Below are positions 53,191-63,488 of a stretch of 64,000 nt of DNA, piece after piece. Position 1 is the stretch's first letter. Each line of letters opens with the position of its first letter. The notes beneath the pieces are model-generated. The model did not search any database. It saw nothing but the letters and a program-made list of their open reading frames with translations, and was not told the DNA's origin. The stretch comes from Alcaligenes faecalis (GTDB lineage Bacteria; Pseudomonadota; Gammaproteobacteria; Burkholderiales; Burkholderiaceae_B), in assembly GCF_002443155.1 (NCBI RefSeq), contig NZ_CP023667.1, positions 3,038,001 to 3,102,000 on the forward strand, given 5' to 3'. Made by a program: the position numbers and the translations under genes.

Positions 53191-54459
53191 TTAAGGAAAA
53201 AAAGGGCTAATCTGGTAGCCATTAACTTGGAGCTGCCCGGTATTCAAAGGCAGACGCACCATAATTTCACTGCGCGCTGCAAACGCGGGCTCGCGTCGCT
53301 CGGGGGCCAGATACTGATCGGGCGTGATATTGCGCCGGGCGATCAAGGCTCCGGAAAAATCTTTCAAATCCAGGACCAGCGTAGGCCACTCCTGGGGCCG
53401 CTCAAACTCGTTGCGCAGCGTAAAGCCCAAGGTGGACTGTCCGGGCTGATTCGGCGCTTTATGCAAGGCCGAAGCCTGCACGCGAATCTGGTCGAGACGA
53501 CGCTCGTAGGGAACCTTGCACGACAAGGTCTGGCACGTACTCTCGAATACCGGGCGCAGCATAGGGATCTGGCTGACAATCTGCACGCGATACACGTACA
53601 TCAGCTGCAAAATGAACAGCACCGCGCCCACTATGCACAAACTGGTCCAGATCAAGGAACCTACGCGCTGGCCAAAGCTGGCCTCGCCCTCGTAACGCGT
53701 TTCGCGTTGCAAGGCAGGGTTGGGATCGATGACCCAGTCCTGCTGGAAATGCTCGCCATCATCGTCATGAGTGCCATCAGCCTGACGCGAGGGGTAAGAA
53801 GCGCGCAAGGCGCTGGCACGGTCCCCCACACTGAACTCGGGCTCGGCTGCCGACCAGGAGGCCTGGCCAATATGATGATCACCGTCCGGTTCAGAAGAAG
53901 GACCAGCCGATACAAAAAACGAGGTGTCCTGATCATCCTGCGGCAAAGGCTCATGTCTGGAGCGAGCGCGAATGACAGAGGGTTCCGCAGAGCGGATCGA
54001 GTGTTCTACCGAGGTAACCGGCGGCTCTGCCGAACGGAAAAAGGGCTCTGCGCTTACACCAGAAGGCTCCGCCGGAGTGACAGGTGCTTGAGCCAGGATG
54101 GAGTCGGGGAATTTGCGTACCTGCAAGGATTCGTGAGCCGTGCCTTCATCACGCGGCGGAGCGTGACGGGAATGCTCCACAAAACGTGGGCCCGGTATGG
54201 GGGCTTGCAGATCCACCGTCTCCACCTGTTCCTGCCGTGGCGAAGCAGATGGCTCGGGTGTCAAGCGCGGCTCGGTTTGAGCCGGCGCGGCGTGAGAGTG
54301 ATAGGAAGGCTCAGGGGCTTGCTCATCAATGACTTCTTCAAAGCCATCGAAGATATGCGCACATTGAATGCAGCGTATATAGCCCCGACGACGTTGCAGC
54401 GTTTCTACACTGGCTGCAAACGATGTCCCACAACGGGGGCAGCGAGTCTTTAGCTCCAT
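53191..54459 (-). CDS. Zinc-ribbon DUF3426 protein (MJ0042 finger)
   Basis: A 422-residue protein. The N-terminal 40 residues form an MJ0042 zinc finger with CPRC and CIQC cysteine pairs. A long low-complexity acidic and proline/serine linker follows, with repeated blocks such as SVEHSIRSAEPS. One transmembrane helix lies near 280 (SLIWTSLCIVGAVLFILQLM), then a DUF3426 domain to the C-terminus. Function is unknown in the whole family; the prmA-DUF3426 arrangement recurs in betaproteobacteria. It is 24 bases downstream of prmA. Confidence 0.85.
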   Translation of the reverse strand: MELKTRCPRCGTSFAASVETLQRRRGYIRCIQCAHIFDGFEEVIDEQAPEPSYHSHAAPAQTEPRLTPEPSASPRQEQVETVDLQAPIPGPRFVEHSRHAPPRDEGTAHESLQVRKFPDSILAQAPVTPAEPSGVSAEPFFRSAEPPVTSVEHSIRSAEPSVIRARSRHEPLPQDDQDTSFFVSAGPSSEPDGDHHIGQASWSAAEPEFSVGDRASALRASYPSRQADGTHDDDGEHFQQDWVIDPNPALQRETRYEGEASFGQRVGSLIWTSLCIVGAVLFILQLMYVYRVQIVSQIPMLRPVFESTCQTLSCKVPYERRLDQIRVQASALHKAPNQPGQSTLGFTLRNEFERPQEWPTLVLDLKDFSGALIARRNITPDQYLAPERREPAFAARSEIMVRLPLNTGQLQVNGYQISPFFP

Positions 54460-54483
54460 GAACTCACCTTAAGTTCTGCCGTC

Positions 54484-55404
54484 TTATAACGGGCGTTGAC
54501 CAGCCAAACACACCCAGCCATCGCGTTCCTGCCAGACCGACATGGGCAGGTAAGCGGAATAGACCTCGATCATTTCCTCGGCCTGCCAATCGTAAATACC
54601 GGACAGAATCAGATGCCCGCCCGGTTTGACTCGATTAGCCAGCATGGGGGCCAGCATACGCAGGGGATTGGCCAGAATATTGGCAACGACCAGATCGGTT
54701 TGCCCGGTGGGCATGGCATCGGGCAGCAAGCCTTCAACCTCGACCTGATTGACTTGCGCATTGTAGCGCGTGGCAATCACGGCCTGCTCGTCAATGTCCA
54801 CACCCACGGTATGGCCAGCGCCCAGCTTGCGGGCCGCAATCGCCAAAATGCCGGAGCCGCAACCGTAGTCCAGTACCGTCTGACTCGCTTGCACATGATG
54901 CGCCAGCCAGTCCAGACACAAGTGCGTCGTGGGGTGGCTGCCGGTACCGAAGGCCAGGCCGGGGTCCAGTTCGATGCGAACCAGACCGTCATCGCCTTCC
55001 TGGGCGACAGGCAGGTCCTCGTCGTCCTTGTGCCAGCTGGGCACAATCAGGATACGATCGCCCACCGGAATGGGGCCGAACTGCGACTGTGTCAAACGAA
55101 CCCAATCCTCGTCGGGCACTTCGCGCACGCTCCACTGAGCCTTTGCAGGATCCAGCACACCGGCTTCAAAAAGTGGTTGCAACAACTCTTCTGGCTCCAG
55201 CTCCTCGGGCAGCAAGGCCACCACCCGATTTCGGTCCCAGGCCAGCACATCCGGTTCGATACCAGGTTCGCCAAACAGGGGCTTTTCCTGGTCGGTATCT
55301 CCATCGGCATCTTCCACCGACACCGACAAGGCGCCCGCTTCAAGCAAGGCATCGGACAAGCGCTCGGCCTCGTGTTCCTGGCAGCTCAGTAAGAGTTCAC
55401 GCAT
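54484..55404 (-). CDS. prmA: Ribosomal protein L11 methyltransferase
   Basis: A 306-residue SAM-dependent enzyme that trimethylates lysines of L11. The N-terminal domain is followed by the SAM motif LDYGCGSGILAIAARKLGA, DIDEQAV and DLVVANILANPLR. The N-terminal LLSCQEHEAERLSDALLEAGA matches the family. It follows accC after a strong terminator pair and probably has its own promoter or read-through. Confidence 0.94.
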   Translation of the reverse strand: MRELLLSCQEHEAERLSDALLEAGALSVSVEDADGDTDQEKPLFGEPGIEPDVLAWDRNRVVALLPEELEPEELLQPLFEAGVLDPAKAQWSVREVPDEDWVRLTQSQFGPIPVGDRILIVPSWHKDDEDLPVAQEGDDGLVRIELDPGLAFGTGSHPTTHLCLDWLAHHVQASQTVLDYGCGSGILAIAARKLGAGHTVGVDIDEQAVIATRYNAQVNQVEVEGLLPDAMPTGQTDLVVANILANPLRMLAPMLANRVKPGGHLILSGIYDWQAEEMIEVYSAYLPMSVWQERDGWVCLAGQRPL

Positions 55405-55422
55405 ACATAGTTTCCATAAAGC

Positions 55423-55449
55423 AAAACAGGGGGCTCGCCCCTGTTTTAC
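55423..55449 (-). terminator. Terminator between accC and prmA
   Basis: A 10-bp perfect stem, AAAACAGGGG / CCCCTGTTTT with a 5-base loop. Confidence 0.85.
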
Positions 55450-55466
55450 ATAGTCATCATTCTTGT

Positions 55467-55491
55467 CAGGTCAGGCCTGTGGCCTGACCTG
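55467..55491 (-). terminator. Second hairpin right after the accC stop
   Basis: Stem CAGGTCAGGCC / GGCCTGACCTG, 11 bp perfect with a 3-base loop, lies 10 bases past the stop. No T-run, so it probably acts as a 3' RNA-protecting structure ahead of the true terminator. Confidence 0.55.
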
Positions 55492-55500
55492 TTGCTGCCC

Positions 55501-56850
55501 TTACTTGCTACGTTGGGCCAGCTTTTGTTCCAGGTAGTGAATGCTGGTGCCGCCTGCCTTGAAGCTGGCGTCCTGCATCAATTCCCGGTGCAGATCCACG
55601 TTCGTCTTGATCCCTTCCACCACCATTTCGGACAAGGCAATGTCCATACGGGCAATGGCTTGCTCGCGCGTCTTACCGTAGGTAATCAGCTTGGCAATCA
55701 TGGAATCGTAGTACGGCGGCACGGTGTAGCCGGTGAACACGTGCGAGTCGATACGCACGCCAGGGCCACCGGGAGTGTGCCACTTGGTAATCAAGCCTGG
55801 GCTTGGTACGAAGTTGAATGGATCTTCCGCGTTGATACGGCACTCGATCGAGTGACCTTCAAACTCGATGTCACGCTGGCGCAGCACGAACTTCTCGCCT
55901 GCGGCCACTTTGATCTGTTCCTGGACCAGATCAATGCCGGTGATCATTTCGGTGATGGTGTGCTCGACCTGAATACGGGTGTTCATCTCGATAAAGAAGA
56001 ACTCGCCGTTTTCGTACAGGAATTCAAACGTACCAGCACCGCGGTAACGCATGCGACGGCAGGCATCAGCACAACGCTCGCCGATGCGTTCGATCAGGCG
56101 CCGTGGAATACCTGGAGCCGGTGCTTCTTCAATCACTTTCTGGTGACGGCGCTGCATGGAGCAGTCGCGCTCACCCAGCCAGACGGCATTGCGATCACCA
56201 TCAGCCAATACCTGAATTTCGATATGGCGTGGATTCTCGAGGTACTTTTCCATGTAGACCTCGGGATTATTGAACGCAGCGGCGGCTTCGGTTTTGGTCG
56301 TGGCAACGGCCGTCAGCAAAGCGGCTTCGGTGTAGACCACGCGCATACCGCGACCACCACCACCGCCAGAGGCCTTGATGATGACCGGGTAGCCCACTTC
56401 ACGGGCAATGCGCACGATTTCTGCGGGATCGTCGGGCAAGGCGCCATCCGAACCGGGAACCACAGGCACACCGGCCTCGATCATGGCTTTTTTGGCCATG
56501 ACCTTATCGCCCATCGTGCGGATGTTCTCGGGACGTGGGCCGATAAAGACAAAACCGCTCTTTTCGACACGATCAGCGAAGTCCGCGTTTTCAGCCATAA
56601 AGCCATAGCCAGGGTGAATGGCTTCCGCATCGGTGACTTCTGCTGCCGAGATAATGGCAGGCATGCTCAGGTAGCTGTCACGGGCTTGGGCGGGGCCAAT
56701 ACACACGGCCTCGTCGGCCAGACGCACGTACTTGGCACCACGATCAGCTTCAGAATAAACGACGACTGTCTTGATACCCATCTCGCGGCAAGCGCGCTGG
56801 ATACGCAAGGCAATTTCGCCCCGATTGGCGATTAGGATTTTTTCAAACAT
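55501..56850 (-). CDS. accC: Biotin carboxylase subunit of acetyl-CoA carboxylase
   Basis: A 449-residue ATP-grasp enzyme that carboxylates biotin on BCCP. Motifs are [20 protein letters not shown], the glycine-rich loop [14 protein letters not shown], and [12 protein letters not shown]. The start at 56850 lies 4 bases after the accB stop, giving an accB-accC operon as in most bacteria. Confidence 0.98.
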   Translation of the reverse strand: MFEKILIANRGEIALRIQRACREMGIKTVVVYSEADRGAKYVRLADEAVCIGPAQARDSYLSMPAIISAAEVTDAEAIHPGYGFMAENADFADRVEKSGFVFIGPRPENIRTMGDKVMAKKAMIEAGVPVVPGSDGALPDDPAEIVRIAREVGYPVIIKASGGGGGRGMRVVYTEAALLTAVATTKTEAAAAFNNPEVYMEKYLENPRHIEIQVLADGDRNAVWLGERDCSMQRRHQKVIEEAPAPGIPRRLIERIGERCADACRRMRYRGAGTFEFLYENGEFFFIEMNTRIQVEHTITEMITGIDLVQEQIKVAAGEKFVLRQRDIEFEGHSIECRINAEDPFNFVPSPGLITKWHTPGGPGVRIDSHVFTGYTVPPYYDSMIAKLITYGKTREQAIARMDIALSEMVVEGIKTNVDLHRELMQDASFKAGGTSIHYLEQKLAQRSK

Positions 56851-56854
56851 ATCA

Positions 56855-57307
56855 TCAACCGATGACGAACAGAGTCTGACCGTATTCCACCGGCCCGCCG
56901 TTTTCAACCAGGATTTCCTTGATCACGCCGGATTTGTCGGCTTCGATCTCGTTGAGCAGCTTCATGGCTTCAATAATGCACAAAGGCTCGCCTTCCTTGA
57001 CCGTTTGGCCCACTTCCACAAAAGGAGCAGCGCCTGGGCTGGGAGCACGGTAGAAGGTGCCAACCATAGGAGCCTTGACGGCGTGGCCCTCGGGAACGGC
57101 CGGTGCTGCGGGAGCAGCGGCTGGAGCGCCAGCGGCGGGGGCTACCACCTGAGCTACGGGAGCCTCAGGAGCATAGACAACGGGAGCTGCCGAGCTTTGC
57201 GAAAATTTAACAATGCGAACCTTGTCATCACCTTCAGTGATTTCCAGTTCGGCAATGCCAGACTCGGCTACCAGATCGATCAGGGTTTTGAGTTTTCTAA
57301 GATCCAT
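56855..57307 (-). CDS. accB: Biotin carboxyl carrier protein
   Basis: A 150-residue BCCP. The N-terminal [23 protein letters not shown] domain is followed by an Ala/Pro-rich hinge. The C-terminal biotinyl domain carries the biotinylated lysine in [14 protein letters not shown]. The ATG at 57307 is preceded by GGGAAG. First gene of accBC. Confidence 0.97.
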   Translation of the reverse strand: MDLRKLKTLIDLVAESGIAELEITEGDDKVRIVKFSQSSAAPVVYAPEAPVAQVVAPAAGAPAAAPAAPAVPEGHAVKAPMVGTFYRAPSPGAAPFVEVGQTVKEGEPLCIIEAMKLLNEIEADKSGVIKEILVENGGPVEYGQTLFVIG

Positions 57308-57393
57308 GCGTACTTCCCGCAACGCCGCACTAGCCACTGACTGGGTCAGGACGGCATTAAAAAAATATTGGTCAAAAAAACGAAACGAACCGC

Positions 57394-57828
57394 CTAACTA
57401 TTCAAAGCAAACCGCAGGGCGGCTTCATAACCGTAGGCCCCCAAACCAACAATGACACCGCTAGCGATGTCAGAGAGATAGGAGTGGTGACGGAACGGCT
57501 CACGACGGTGAACATTGGACAGATGAACTTCAATAAACGGAATACCGACACCGGCAAGTGCATCCCGTATCGCCACGCTGGTATGGGTATAGGCCCCAGC
57601 ATTGATCAGGATGAAATCGACGCCCTCGGTACGGGCTTGATGAATTCGATCGACGAGCCCGCCTTCGTGATTACTTTGAAAAAAATGACACTGCGCGCCA
57701 TGCTGGTCGGCCAGCACCTGTAAACCACTGTTGATATCGTCGAGCGTCTGATGTCCGTAGACATCGGGTTCCCGGGTACCCAGCAGGTTGAGGTTGGGCC
57801 CATTAAGGACCAGGACATGTTTCGCCAT
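57394..57828 (-). CDS. aroQ: Type II 3-dehydroquinate dehydratase
   Basis: A 144-residue dodecameric enzyme of the shikimate pathway. [44 protein letters not shown] and [16 protein letters not shown] match the family, including the catalytic Tyr and His. It lies 86 bases before accB in the same direction, as in Bordetella and Pseudomonas. Confidence 0.97.
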   Translation of the reverse strand: MAKHVLVLNGPNLNLLGTREPDVYGHQTLDDINSGLQVLADQHGAQCHFFQSNHEGGLVDRIHQARTEGVDFILINAGAYTHTSVAIRDALAGVGIPFIEVHLSNVHRREPFRHHSYLSDIASGVIVGLGAYGYEAALRFALNS

Positions 57829-57989
57829 AGCGGATTTTTCGTCAAGACAGACCGCCTTTTTACGCTAAATAACGTCATTTGTCCATAAACCTGCTTGGCT
57901 TACAAACAGTTAGCATTGGTCCAATCCCGTTTTAAACAGGGGTGGACCAGACCGGTAATTTGACGAAATTAAGCGAAAAAGTCGGCCAG

Positions 57990-58487
<498 letters not shown>

Positions 58488-58595
58488 ACCGGCTCACACC
58501 TGAAAAAATATCATCTGGGGATGATAGCACCGGCCCTCACCAAAGCTCACGCATCAGATCAAACAGTCGTCTAGAATACAGGCCGGAGGATTGTC

Positions 58596-59960
58596 ATGCA
58601 CATACATATACTAGGAATTTGCGGCACATTCATGGGTGGTCTGGCCCTGATTGCCCGTTCAGCTGGCCACACGGTTACCGGTTGCGATGCCGGGGTCTAC
58701 CCGCCCATGAGCACGCAGCTGGAAGAACAAGGCATCGAGCTTATTGAAGGCTTTGGCGCAGAGCAAACCAGGCTGGCCCCTGATCTCTATATAGTGGGCA
58801 ATGTGGTTACGCGCGGTAATCCTCTGATGGAAGCGATTCTGGATCAGGGCCTGCCTTACACATCCGGACCGCAATGGCTGGGCGAGAACATCCTGCACAA
58901 GCAGCACGTTCTGGCGGTGGCCGGCACGCACGGCAAAACCTCCACCAGCTCCATGCTGGGCTGGATCCTGGAACAGGCCGATCTATCCCCCAACTTCCTG
59001 ATCGGTGGCGTGGCCCCCGGCCTGGGCGTCTCGGCACGCTTCAATCCTGAACAATCCTTGTTTGTGATCGAGGCCGACGAATACGACACCGCCTTTTTCG
59101 ACAAGCGCTCCAAGTTTGTTCACTACCGCCCTCGCACGGCCATCCTGAACAATCTGGAATACGATCACGCTGATATCTTCCCTAATCTGCACGCCATCCA
59201 GACCCAATTTCACCATCTGGTGCGTACCATCCCCTCCACCGGGCTGATTCTGCGTCCCACCCACACCCCCAGCCTGGACGAAACCCTGGCCCGTGGATGC
59301 TGGACGCCGGTTGAACAGTTTGGCCCCGACGGAGATTGGGACAGCAAGGCAATCAGCGCCACCTCTTTCGACGTGATGTTCAAAGGCCAGTCCCAAGGCA
59401 TCGTCCAATGGACACTGACCGGCGAACACAATCGCCTGAACGCTCTGGCCGCCATCGCCGCTGCCCACCATGTGGGCGTCAAATCTGAACAGGCTTGCGC
59501 GGCACTGAGCCAATTCGCTGGCATCAAGCGCCGCATGGAAGTGCGTGGCGTGGTCAATGACATTACCGTCTACGACGATTTTGCCCATCACCCTACCGCC
59601 ATTGCTACTACGCTAGCCGGTTTGCGCAGCCAGACAGGTAAAGCCACCCGAATTCTGGCCGTGCTGGAGCCACGCTCCAACACCATGAAGCTGGGTGCCA
59701 TGGCTGCCCGCCTGCCCGGTTCGCTGGAAGATGCCGACCTGGTTTTTTGCTACGGCGAGACCCAGGGCAAGCACGCGCTGGGTTGGGATGCGGCCAAGGT
59801 CCTGGCTCCTTTAGGGGATCGCGCCACAGCGTGGAATGATTTGGATAAAATGGTTCAGGCCATTGTTCAGGCCAGCCAGCCCGGCGATGCCATTGTCGTG
59901 ATGAGTAACGGCAGCTTTGGCGGCATTCATCAGCGCCTGCTGGATCAACTGTCACGCTGA
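58596..59960 (+). CDS. mpl: UDP-MurNAc:tripeptide ligase
   Basis: A 454-residue Mur-family ligase that attaches the recycled tripeptide L-Ala-gamma-D-Glu-mDAP to UDP-MurNAc. The N-terminal HILGICGTFMGGLALIA, ATP loop AGTHGKTSTSSMLGW, ADEYDTAFFDKRSKFVHYRP and YDDFAHHPTAI are family-typical. The ribosome-binding site is GGAG. It complements anmK elsewhere in the window as a murein-recycling step. Confidence 0.97.
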   Translation: MHIHILGICGTFMGGLALIARSAGHTVTGCDAGVYPPMSTQLEEQGIELIEGFGAEQTRLAPDLYIVGNVVTRGNPLMEAILDQGLPYTSGPQWLGENILHKQHVLAVAGTHGKTSTSSMLGWILEQADLSPNFLIGGVAPGLGVSARFNPEQSLFVIEADEYDTAFFDKRSKFVHYRPRTAILNNLEYDHADIFPNLHAIQTQFHHLVRTIPSTGLILRPTHTPSLDETLARGCWTPVEQFGPDGDWDSKAISATSFDVMFKGQSQGIVQWTLTGEHNRLNALAAIAAAHHVGVKSEQACAALSQFAGIKRRMEVRGVVNDITVYDDFAHHPTAIATTLAGLRSQTGKATRILAVLEPRSNTMKLGAMAARLPGSLEDADLVFCYGETQGKHALGWDAAKVLAPLGDRATAWNDLDKMVQAIVQASQPGDAIVVMSNGSFGGIHQRLLDQLSR

Positions 59961-59988
59961 CCCTCTTCTCTATATAGCAGGTGCCTCC

Positions 59989-60576
59989 ATGATCCTCTAT
60001 CTACACGGCTTTCGTTCCTCGCCTTCGTCCTACAAAGCGCAGCGCCTGAAACAAACCATGCAGGACAGGGGCTTGCTGCACCTGTGGCGCTGCCCGCAAT
60101 TGCCCGCCAGCCCGGCCCAGGCCATTGCCATGTGCAAGCGCATTGTGGACACGGAAATGCAGGCAGGCATGAGCGCCGATCAATTGTGTGTGATCGGCTC
60201 CTCGCTGGGCGGTTACTATGCCAGCCACCTGGCGCAGCACTATCACAGCCGCGCCGTGCTGCTTAACCCGGTGGTCTACGCAGGGCGCGATCTGGCTACG
60301 CAGGTGGGCGAGCATGTCTGTTATCACTCGCCCGACCCGTTTCACTTCCTGCCCGACTATGTGGATGAACTGAACGACATTCACGTACCACGCCCCAGCG
60401 ATCCCCAGCGCTTTTACCTGCTGGCCGCCAAAGGTGATGAAGTCCTGAACTGGCGCGAGATGGCGGACTGGTACAAAGGCAGCCAAGGTCACATTCTGGA
60501 AGGCGGAGATCACGGCCTGACCGACTTTGATCCCTGGATCAACGAAATTTTGCGCTTTGCCCTGCAACAACCTTAA
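59989..60576 (+). CDS. YqiA/YcfP-type esterase
   Basis: A 195-residue alpha/beta hydrolase with nucleophile elbow VIGSSLGGYYASHL, N-terminal LYLHGFRSSPSSYKAQ and C-terminal GDHGLTDFDPW. YqiA hydrolyses short acyl and palmitoyl-CoA esters. The ATG at 59989 follows AGCAGG and gives the correct family start. It is 28 bases after mpl. Confidence 0.9.
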   Translation: MILYLHGFRSSPSSYKAQRLKQTMQDRGLLHLWRCPQLPASPAQAIAMCKRIVDTEMQAGMSADQLCVIGSSLGGYYASHLAQHYHSRAVLLNPVVYAGRDLATQVGEHVCYHSPDPFHFLPDYVDELNDIHVPRPSDPQRFYLLAAKGDEVLNWREMADWYKGSQGHILEGGDHGLTDFDPWINEILRFALQQP

Positions 60577-60617
60577 CTATCTTTACCGGATGGCCAGCAC
60601 CATCCAGATGGAAAATC

Positions 60618-62507
60618 ATGTACGTCCTTTTTGAAGACAGCGGTAATTTCAAAGCAGAAAAAATATTTTCTGACAGCGATACCACCATGCAGGTGGAATC
60701 CGCGTCTGGCAAACGCAGCAAAATAAAGAAAAACAGCGTTCTATTTACCTTCGAGCAGCCCGCCCCGGCAGAACTGCTGGAAAAAGCCCAAGCGCTGGCC
60801 GAATCCCTGGATATCAATTTTTTATGGGAATGCGCCCCCCAGGAGGAGTTTGAAGCGTCCACGCTGGCACAGGATTATTTCGGTCACGCGCCCAGCGCTG
60901 TCGAAAAAACCGGCACTATCTTTGCCCTGCACAGCGCACCCGCCTACTTTCACCGTCGTGGCAAAGGGCTGTACCGCCCTGCTCCGCCAGAAATTTTGCA
61001 AGCCGCTCTGGCCGCCATTGAAAAGAAACGCCTGCAGCAAGAGCAAATCCAGACCTGGGCCGAACAGATGATCAAGGGCGAACTGCCGCCCGAAGTTGCC
61101 GAGAAAGCCAGCACCTTCCTGACTCAGCCAGACAAGAACACGCTGGAGTGGAAAGCGTTTGATCAGGCCCAGAAAGAACTGGGTGTCAGCACGGAAAAGC
61201 TGCTGCTGTCGCTGGGTGCCTGGTCCAATCCACTGACTTTGCATCAACATCGCTTTTTGGCCGCGCACTTCCCCAAAGGGACAGGCTTTCCGGAGATTGC
61301 CCTGCAAAATTGGGGGCAGGACCTGCCCGAGGCCGATATCACCGCCTACTCGGTGGACGACGCCAATACGATTGAAATTGACGACGCCCTGTCCGTCCAG
61401 CATCCGGAACCGGGCCGCCTGCGTATCGGGGTTCACATTGCCGTGCCTTCGCTGGCCTTGGCTCGTGGCAACGAGATCGACCAGATTGCCCGCAATCGCA
61501 TGGCAACGGTATACACACCGGGCTACAAGATCCCTATGCTGCCGCCTGAGCTGATCACGCATTTCTCCCTGGATCAAGGGCAGACTCGTCCTACCCTGTC
61601 GCTGTATGTAGACGCCGACATCAGCACTGGTGAAATCCTGTCGCATCAGACTCGTCTGGAACGCATTACCGTGGCGGGCAACCTGCGCCAACACGAGCTG
61701 GACCCGCTCATCAGCGAAGACGCTCTGGCCGACGAAAACGCCGAACTGCCCTATGCACAATGGCTGCGTCCGCTATGGAACTTCTCGCGCCAACTGTCAG
61801 CCCAGCGTGAAGCCGTGCGAGGCAAACCGGAAAACAATAACCGTGTGGAATACAGCTTCGAGCTGGATGGCCCGCACGACGATCCAAACTCCATCATTCG
61901 TCTGGTGCCACGCGTGCGCAATGCGCCGCTAAGCCTGCTGGTGGCTGAATACATGATTCTGGCCAATCAGCTGTGGGGCGGTTTGCTGGCCGAGCACAAT
62001 GTGCCCGGTATTTATCGCTCCCAGCAGTTCATGCGTACGCGTATGTCCACCACCCCCGGCCCGCACGAATCCATTGGGGTGCCGCAATACATCTGGTCGA
62101 CCTCGCCTCTGCGCCGTTATGTGGACCTGATCAATCAGGGCCAGATTCTGGCGGCGGCCGAGCACGGCATCTCTGCACGTCTGGCCGCCCCCTTCCAACC
62201 CAAAGATGCGGATTTGTACGCCATTATTGGTGCCTTTGAATCGCAATACACGCAGTGGTCGGACTACCAGTCCTCTCTGGAGCGTTTCTGGTGCCTGCGC
62301 TGGCTGCAACAAAACGACATCAAGCAGGTACAGGCCAGCTTCATCAAGGAAGATCTGGTGCGCCTGACCAATGCGCCGCTGGTTCTGCACGTTCCTGGCC
62401 TGCCTGCACTGGAGCGTGGTCAGGAAGTGACGCTGGATCTACTGTCCTTTGACGAGCTGGCTTTGACGGTAGAAGCCCGTTTGCGCTCGGTTGCCACGGC
62501 TGACTGA
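60618..62507 (+). CDS. RNB-domain exoribonuclease (RNase II family)
   Basis: A 629-residue 3'-5' exoribonuclease. The RNB catalytic segment is VDDANTIEIDDALSVQ near residue 245-260, where one of the four metal-binding aspartates of E. coli RNase II is Glu, and YTPGYKIPMLPPELI follows. A second core motif is YIWSTSPLRRYVDLINQGQI, with the conserved Arg. The N-terminal RNA-binding part is atypical and rather acidic. The EIDDALS form is like that of organellar and cyanobacterial RNases of this family. It follows the esterase by 41 bases and precedes the TonB-like gene by 5. Confidence 0.88.
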   Translation: MYVLFEDSGNFKAEKIFSDSDTTMQVESASGKRSKIKKNSVLFTFEQPAPAELLEKAQALAESLDINFLWECAPQEEFEASTLAQDYFGHAPSAVEKTGTIFALHSAPAYFHRRGKGLYRPAPPEILQAALAAIEKKRLQQEQIQTWAEQMIKGELPPEVAEKASTFLTQPDKNTLEWKAFDQAQKELGVSTEKLLLSLGAWSNPLTLHQHRFLAAHFPKGTGFPEIALQNWGQDLPEADITAYSVDDANTIEIDDALSVQHPEPGRLRIGVHIAVPSLALARGNEIDQIARNRMATVYTPGYKIPMLPPELITHFSLDQGQTRPTLSLYVDADISTGEILSHQTRLERITVAGNLRQHELDPLISEDALADENAELPYAQWLRPLWNFSRQLSAQREAVRGKPENNNRVEYSFELDGPHDDPNSIIRLVPRVRNAPLSLLVAEYMILANQLWGGLLAEHNVPGIYRSQQFMRTRMSTTPGPHESIGVPQYIWSTSPLRRYVDLINQGQILAAAEHGISARLAAPFQPKDADLYAIIGAFESQYTQWSDYQSSLERFWCLRWLQQNDIKQVQASFIKEDLVRLTNAPLVLHVPGLPALERGQEVTLDLLSFDELALTVEARLRSVATAD

Positions 62508-62512
62508 CGACC

Positions 62513-63382
62513 ATGAGCCAGCTCGACCGCCGCCACGCGTCCAAAGACTATTTGTGGCTGGCGGTCGCCCTTTCGGCACTGATCCATCTTTTGCTGATCT
62601 TCTGGCCGACTCGCGCGCCCTCGCCCGCTCCGACCAACAGTCTGGATGTAGCACTGGTCAATTTCAGCACCGACTCCGCACCATTAAGTCCTCAACTCTT
62701 GGCGCAGCTGAATCTGGACGGTGGCGGAGAGCATCAGCAAGGACAGGCCAGCAATCCTTTGCCGCTGACTGATCCCAACCTGCCCAACCAGTTAGTGCTG
62801 GAGGCCTTGCGTGCGCGCCAGCAAAGCCTGGAAGCCGAACAGCAGCGCCTGCTGGGGGAACTGGACAGTCAGGACAAAGTGCCTCCCTCCACACCCAGTC
62901 CTGAATATATCGGTGCCTCCATTGAGCCTGGTCCGGACGACCATGACTTGGCCCCCAAAGTTCAAAATAGCCAACTGGCAATCTTGCGTGAGCAGATTCG
63001 GGAGCAGCAACGCCAGCCCCGTTACCACTACGTGGGCCCCAGCGCCAAAGCCAGCGAGCAAGCCCAATACCTGGACCAGTGGCGTCAAAAAGTTGAACAA
63101 ACTGGTACACGCCACTACCCGCAACAGGACGGCAAGCAGCTATACGGCCAGTTGCAAATGACGGTTTATATCCGGCGTGATGGCAGCCTGCTGCGCGCCC
63201 AGATCACTCAGCCCTCAGACCAAGCCGCCTTGAATCTGGCCGCACGCCGCATTGTGGAACTGGCCGCCCCTTTTGCCCCCTTGCCCGAGCAGTTGGCCCC
63301 CGGAGCAGATGTGCTCGTCATTACCCGCAGTTGGAGCTTTACCCATGACAGGCTCAGTATGCACAGCACAGATACGCAGTAA
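62513..63382 (+). CDS. TonB-like energy transducer protein
   Basis: A 289-residue protein with an N-terminal membrane anchor (LWLAVALSALIHLLLIFW) and a long coiled, polar middle (QLVLEALRARQQSLEAEQQR, KVQNSQLAILREQIREQQR). The C-terminal domain resembles TonB (GQLQMTVYIRRDGSLLRAQI, PSDQAALNLAARRIVELAAPFAPLP). TonB couples the proton gradient to outer-membrane transporters via ExbB/ExbD; no exbBD lies next to it. It sits between the RNase gene and aroE. Confidence 0.82.
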   Translation: MSQLDRRHASKDYLWLAVALSALIHLLLIFWPTRAPSPAPTNSLDVALVNFSTDSAPLSPQLLAQLNLDGGGEHQQGQASNPLPLTDPNLPNQLVLEALRARQQSLEAEQQRLLGELDSQDKVPPSTPSPEYIGASIEPGPDDHDLAPKVQNSQLAILREQIREQQRQPRYHYVGPSAKASEQAQYLDQWRQKVEQTGTRHYPQQDGKQLYGQLQMTVYIRRDGSLLRAQITQPSDQAALNLAARRIVELAAPFAPLPEQLAPGADVLVITRSWSFTHDRLSMHSTDTQ

Positions 63383-63410
63383 GACGGTATTGTCCACAGC
63401 AAGCTCAAGC

Positions 63411-63443
63411 GAAAGCAGACCCTGAGGTAAAATACCTGCTTTC
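63411..63443. promoter_or_regulatory. Inverted repeat in front of aroE
   Basis: Perfect 8-bp arms GAAAGCAG / CTGCTTTC surround AGGTAAAATACCT, itself a small palindrome with a TAAAAT -10-like core. The promoter of aroE probably lies here, and the arms may form an operator or a 5' hairpin. Confidence 0.4.
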
Positions 63444-63488
63444 AGCCTGGGTGCTGACACCTCATAACAAGACAAGCATCGCTTAACC

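Noticed and set aside
55492..56835. 447-codon plus-strand frame
   Set aside because: Antisense to accC, which has complete motifs; no independent evidence.
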